This document shows positions 6,390 through 7,516 of a DNA stretch of 7,516 bases, in pieces. How positions within the stretch are numbered: the stretch's first letter is position 1; every line of letters starts with the position of its first letter. The translations under genes were made by a program, and so were the position numbers. This stretch comes from Bacteroidota bacterium (lineage in GTDB: Bacteria; Bacteroidota; Bacteroidia; Bacteroidales; Rikenellaceae): assembly GCA_023443765.1 (NCBI GenBank), contig JAEZTA010000107.1, positions 1-7,516 of the forward strand. The letters run 5' to 3'. The notes under the pieces are model-generated. The model ran no database searches, had not been told where the DNA came from, and saw nothing but the letters and a program-made list of their open reading frames with translations.

Positions 6390-7385
6390 ACGACCGATCC
6401 CATGAACGAAAGCCTGAAACAACTCGCCGTCCGTTATTTCGAAGGACCCATCACTCCGGAAGAGGAGTGCGAACTCTTCGCATTCATTGCCGCCGCGCCG
6501 GAAAACGCCGCACGGATGCGCGAATGGGAACAGGAGTGGAAACAGCGCCACACGCCGCCGGCCGGGGTGCTCCGCTCGCTCGCCCTGCTCAACGCTCGAA
6601 TAGAACGGCACGAAAACAGGGTCCGCACCCGCCGGCGCTGGCTGCGGTTCTCGGCCGCGGCCGCCGTGCTCATCCTGGTCTCGACCTTCACCACCCGGTA
6701 TTTCATGCGCACCGAAGACCCCGGACAGCTCTTCTCCGTACAGGCTCCCCAGGGAACCAACAGCCGCATATCGCTACCCGACGGCAGTCAGGTATGGCTC
6801 AACGCCGGATCGACTCTGAGCTACCGGTCGGATTTCAACCGTTCGTCGCGCGACATCGGCCTTTCGGGCGAAGCCTACTTCGAAGTGGCGCGCAACGCCG
6901 GCCTTCCCTTCCGGGTGCAGGCCCGGGGCTGCACGTTCACCGTCCTGGGGACCAAATTCAACATCTCGGCCTATGACGACGACCCCGACATACTGGCCGC
7001 GCTGATGGAAGGCTCGCTGCAATTCGAATCGGGGAACAATGCGGAGAGGATGATCCCGGGCGACCTGGTCACCTATAATTGCAGTACGATGGAAACCACC
7101 CGCAGGCAGGTCGACACCGACCAGTTCCGCAGTTGGATCGACGGCATCATCCGCTACGATGCAATCTCTCTCCCGGCACTGCTCCGCCGGCTCGCCCGCG
7201 AATACGACGTGAGGATCGAACTCTGCACCGGGGCATTCGACGACAGGACCTTCCGCATATCGCTCACCGAGGCGCAGGACATCGAATCGATCATGAGCGG
7301 ACTTTGCGACATCCTCCCGATTACGGTGCGGCACGACGCCTGCGGTTACCATGTCGACAGCCGTCCCCGGAAAACCAAACCCTGA
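6381..7385 (+). CDS. FecR-type transmembrane anti-sigma factor with DUF4974-like C-terminal domain
   Basis: This 334-residue protein has one transmembrane helix at about 87-108 (WLRFSAAAAVLILVSTFTTR, preceded by RTRRR), which places residues 1-86 in the cytoplasm and the rest in the periplasm. The N-terminal part should bind the sigma factor encoded just upstream. The FecR domain spans about 117-212: SLPDGSQVWLNAGSTLSYRS (131-150), LSGEAYFEVA (161-170), and FTVLGTKFNIS (186-196). Residues about 256-327 (YDAISLPALLRRLAREYDV... to CGYHVDS) match the DUF4974 domain that ends most Bacteroidota FecR homologues and resembles the STN signalling fold. Such proteins relay the ligand-loaded state of a TonB-dependent transporter and then release the sigma factor. 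A transporter-like gene begins 36 bases downstream, as expected. Start choice: ATG 6381 has the A/T-rich upstream region favoured in this phylum, but ATG 6402 (giving MNESLKQLAV) is nearly as good. Five cysteines lie in the periplasmic part. Confidence 0.92.
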   Translation: MHTTTDPMNESLKQLAVRYFEGPITPEEECELFAFIAAAPENAARMREWEQEWKQRHTPPAGVLRSLALLNARIERHENRVRTRRRWLRFSAAAAVLILVSTFTTRYFMRTEDPGQLFSVQAPQGTNSRISLPDGSQVWLNAGSTLSYRSDFNRSSRDIGLSGEAYFEVARNAGLPFRVQARGCTFTVLGTKFNISAYDDDPDILAALMEGSLQFESGNNAERMIPGDLVTYNCSTMETTRRQVDTDQFRSWIDGIIRYDAISLPALLRRLAREYDVRIELCTGAFDDRTFRISLTEAQDIESIMSGLCDILPITVRHDACGYHVDSRPRKTKP

Positions 7386-7421
7386 GAAAACTTCCATTCA
7401 CTAACCTAAATCTTAAAACCT

Positions 7422-7516
7422 ATGTATGCAAATCTCCTATTCAAGAAGATTGCAGCGTTGATCCCGTGCCTGCTGCTGACAGTCGCCCTCAACGCGCAAA
7501 CCGTCACCAAAGCCTT
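7422..7516 (+). CDS. N-terminus of a probable SusC-type TonB-dependent transporter (truncated by window end)
   Basis: Only 31 codons are present. They encode a Sec signal peptide: FKK, a hydrophobic core IAALIPCLLLTVAL, and a likely signal-peptidase I site after LNA (residue 25), so the mature protein starts QTVTKA. There is no lipobox, because Cys16 lies inside the hydrophobic core without one. A signal peptide ending in ALNAQ followed by a VTKA-like strand is typical of SusC-family transporters that carry an N-terminal STN (secretin/TonB short N-terminal) domain. The position, 36 bases after a FecR-type gene, strongly favours such a signal-transducing transporter. The A-rich leader (7401-7421) lacks a Shine-Dalgarno. 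The start is the ATG at 7422; an ATG at 7426 is out of frame. The family call rests on context and signal peptide only. Confidence 0.72.
   Translation, partial: MYANLLFKKIAALIPCLLLTVALNAQTVTKA

Noticed and set aside
7386..7421. Promoter in the gap before the last gene
   Set aside because: The 36-base A-rich gap has no TAnnTTTG element; an ECF-specific promoter could exist but I cannot recognise one.

Overview
The window looks like a chromosomal segment from a GC-rich member of the Bacteroidota, most plausibly Alistipes or a relative. The reasons are the SusC/SusD-type genes, the absence of Shine-Dalgarno sequences before start codons, a Bacteroides-type TAnnTTTG promoter element, and a base composition well above that of Bacteroides itself. 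The genus is an inference. All supported genes lie on the plus strand. I see no RNA gene, insertion sequence, CRISPR array, attachment site or origin.

Region 1 (1-5543) is a tightly packed four-gene outer-membrane uptake operon with gaps of only 13-18 bases. It holds the C-terminal half of a SusC/RagA TonB-dependent transporter (the window begins inside it), a complete SusD/RagB lipoprotein, a DUF4843-type lipoprotein and a PKD-like family lipoprotein. It ends at a strong intrinsic terminator (5569-5604). No glycoside hydrolase, peptidase or other enzyme is encoded in the visible part, so the cargo cannot be read from the sequence. The products probably form one outer-membrane complex: SusC as barrel, SusD as lid, and the two extra lipoproteins as accessory surface binders.

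Region 2 (5605-7516) begins a second unit. A promoter-like -7 element directly abuts the terminator. It is followed by an ECF sigma factor (5692-6282), a FecR-type membrane anti-sigma factor with a C-terminal DUF4974-like domain (6381-7385), and the first 31 codons of a secreted protein (from 7422) that is most likely a TonB-dependent transporter with an N-terminal STN signalling domain. This is the standard layout of a Bacteroidota cell-surface signalling system: substrate binding at the transporter is relayed through the anti-sigma factor to release the sigma factor, which then transcribes the transporter operon.

The 98-base gap between sigma and anti-sigma genes holds the oddest non-coding sequence here. 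It contains a run of nine G inside the loop of a perfect 8-bp inverted repeat, then a 12-bp perfect palindrome covering the anti-sigma start codon. Overall the window is a recognisable nutrient-acquisition and signalling region. I found no clearly new system; the main unknowns are the role of the two accessory lipoproteins and these regulatory-looking sequences.
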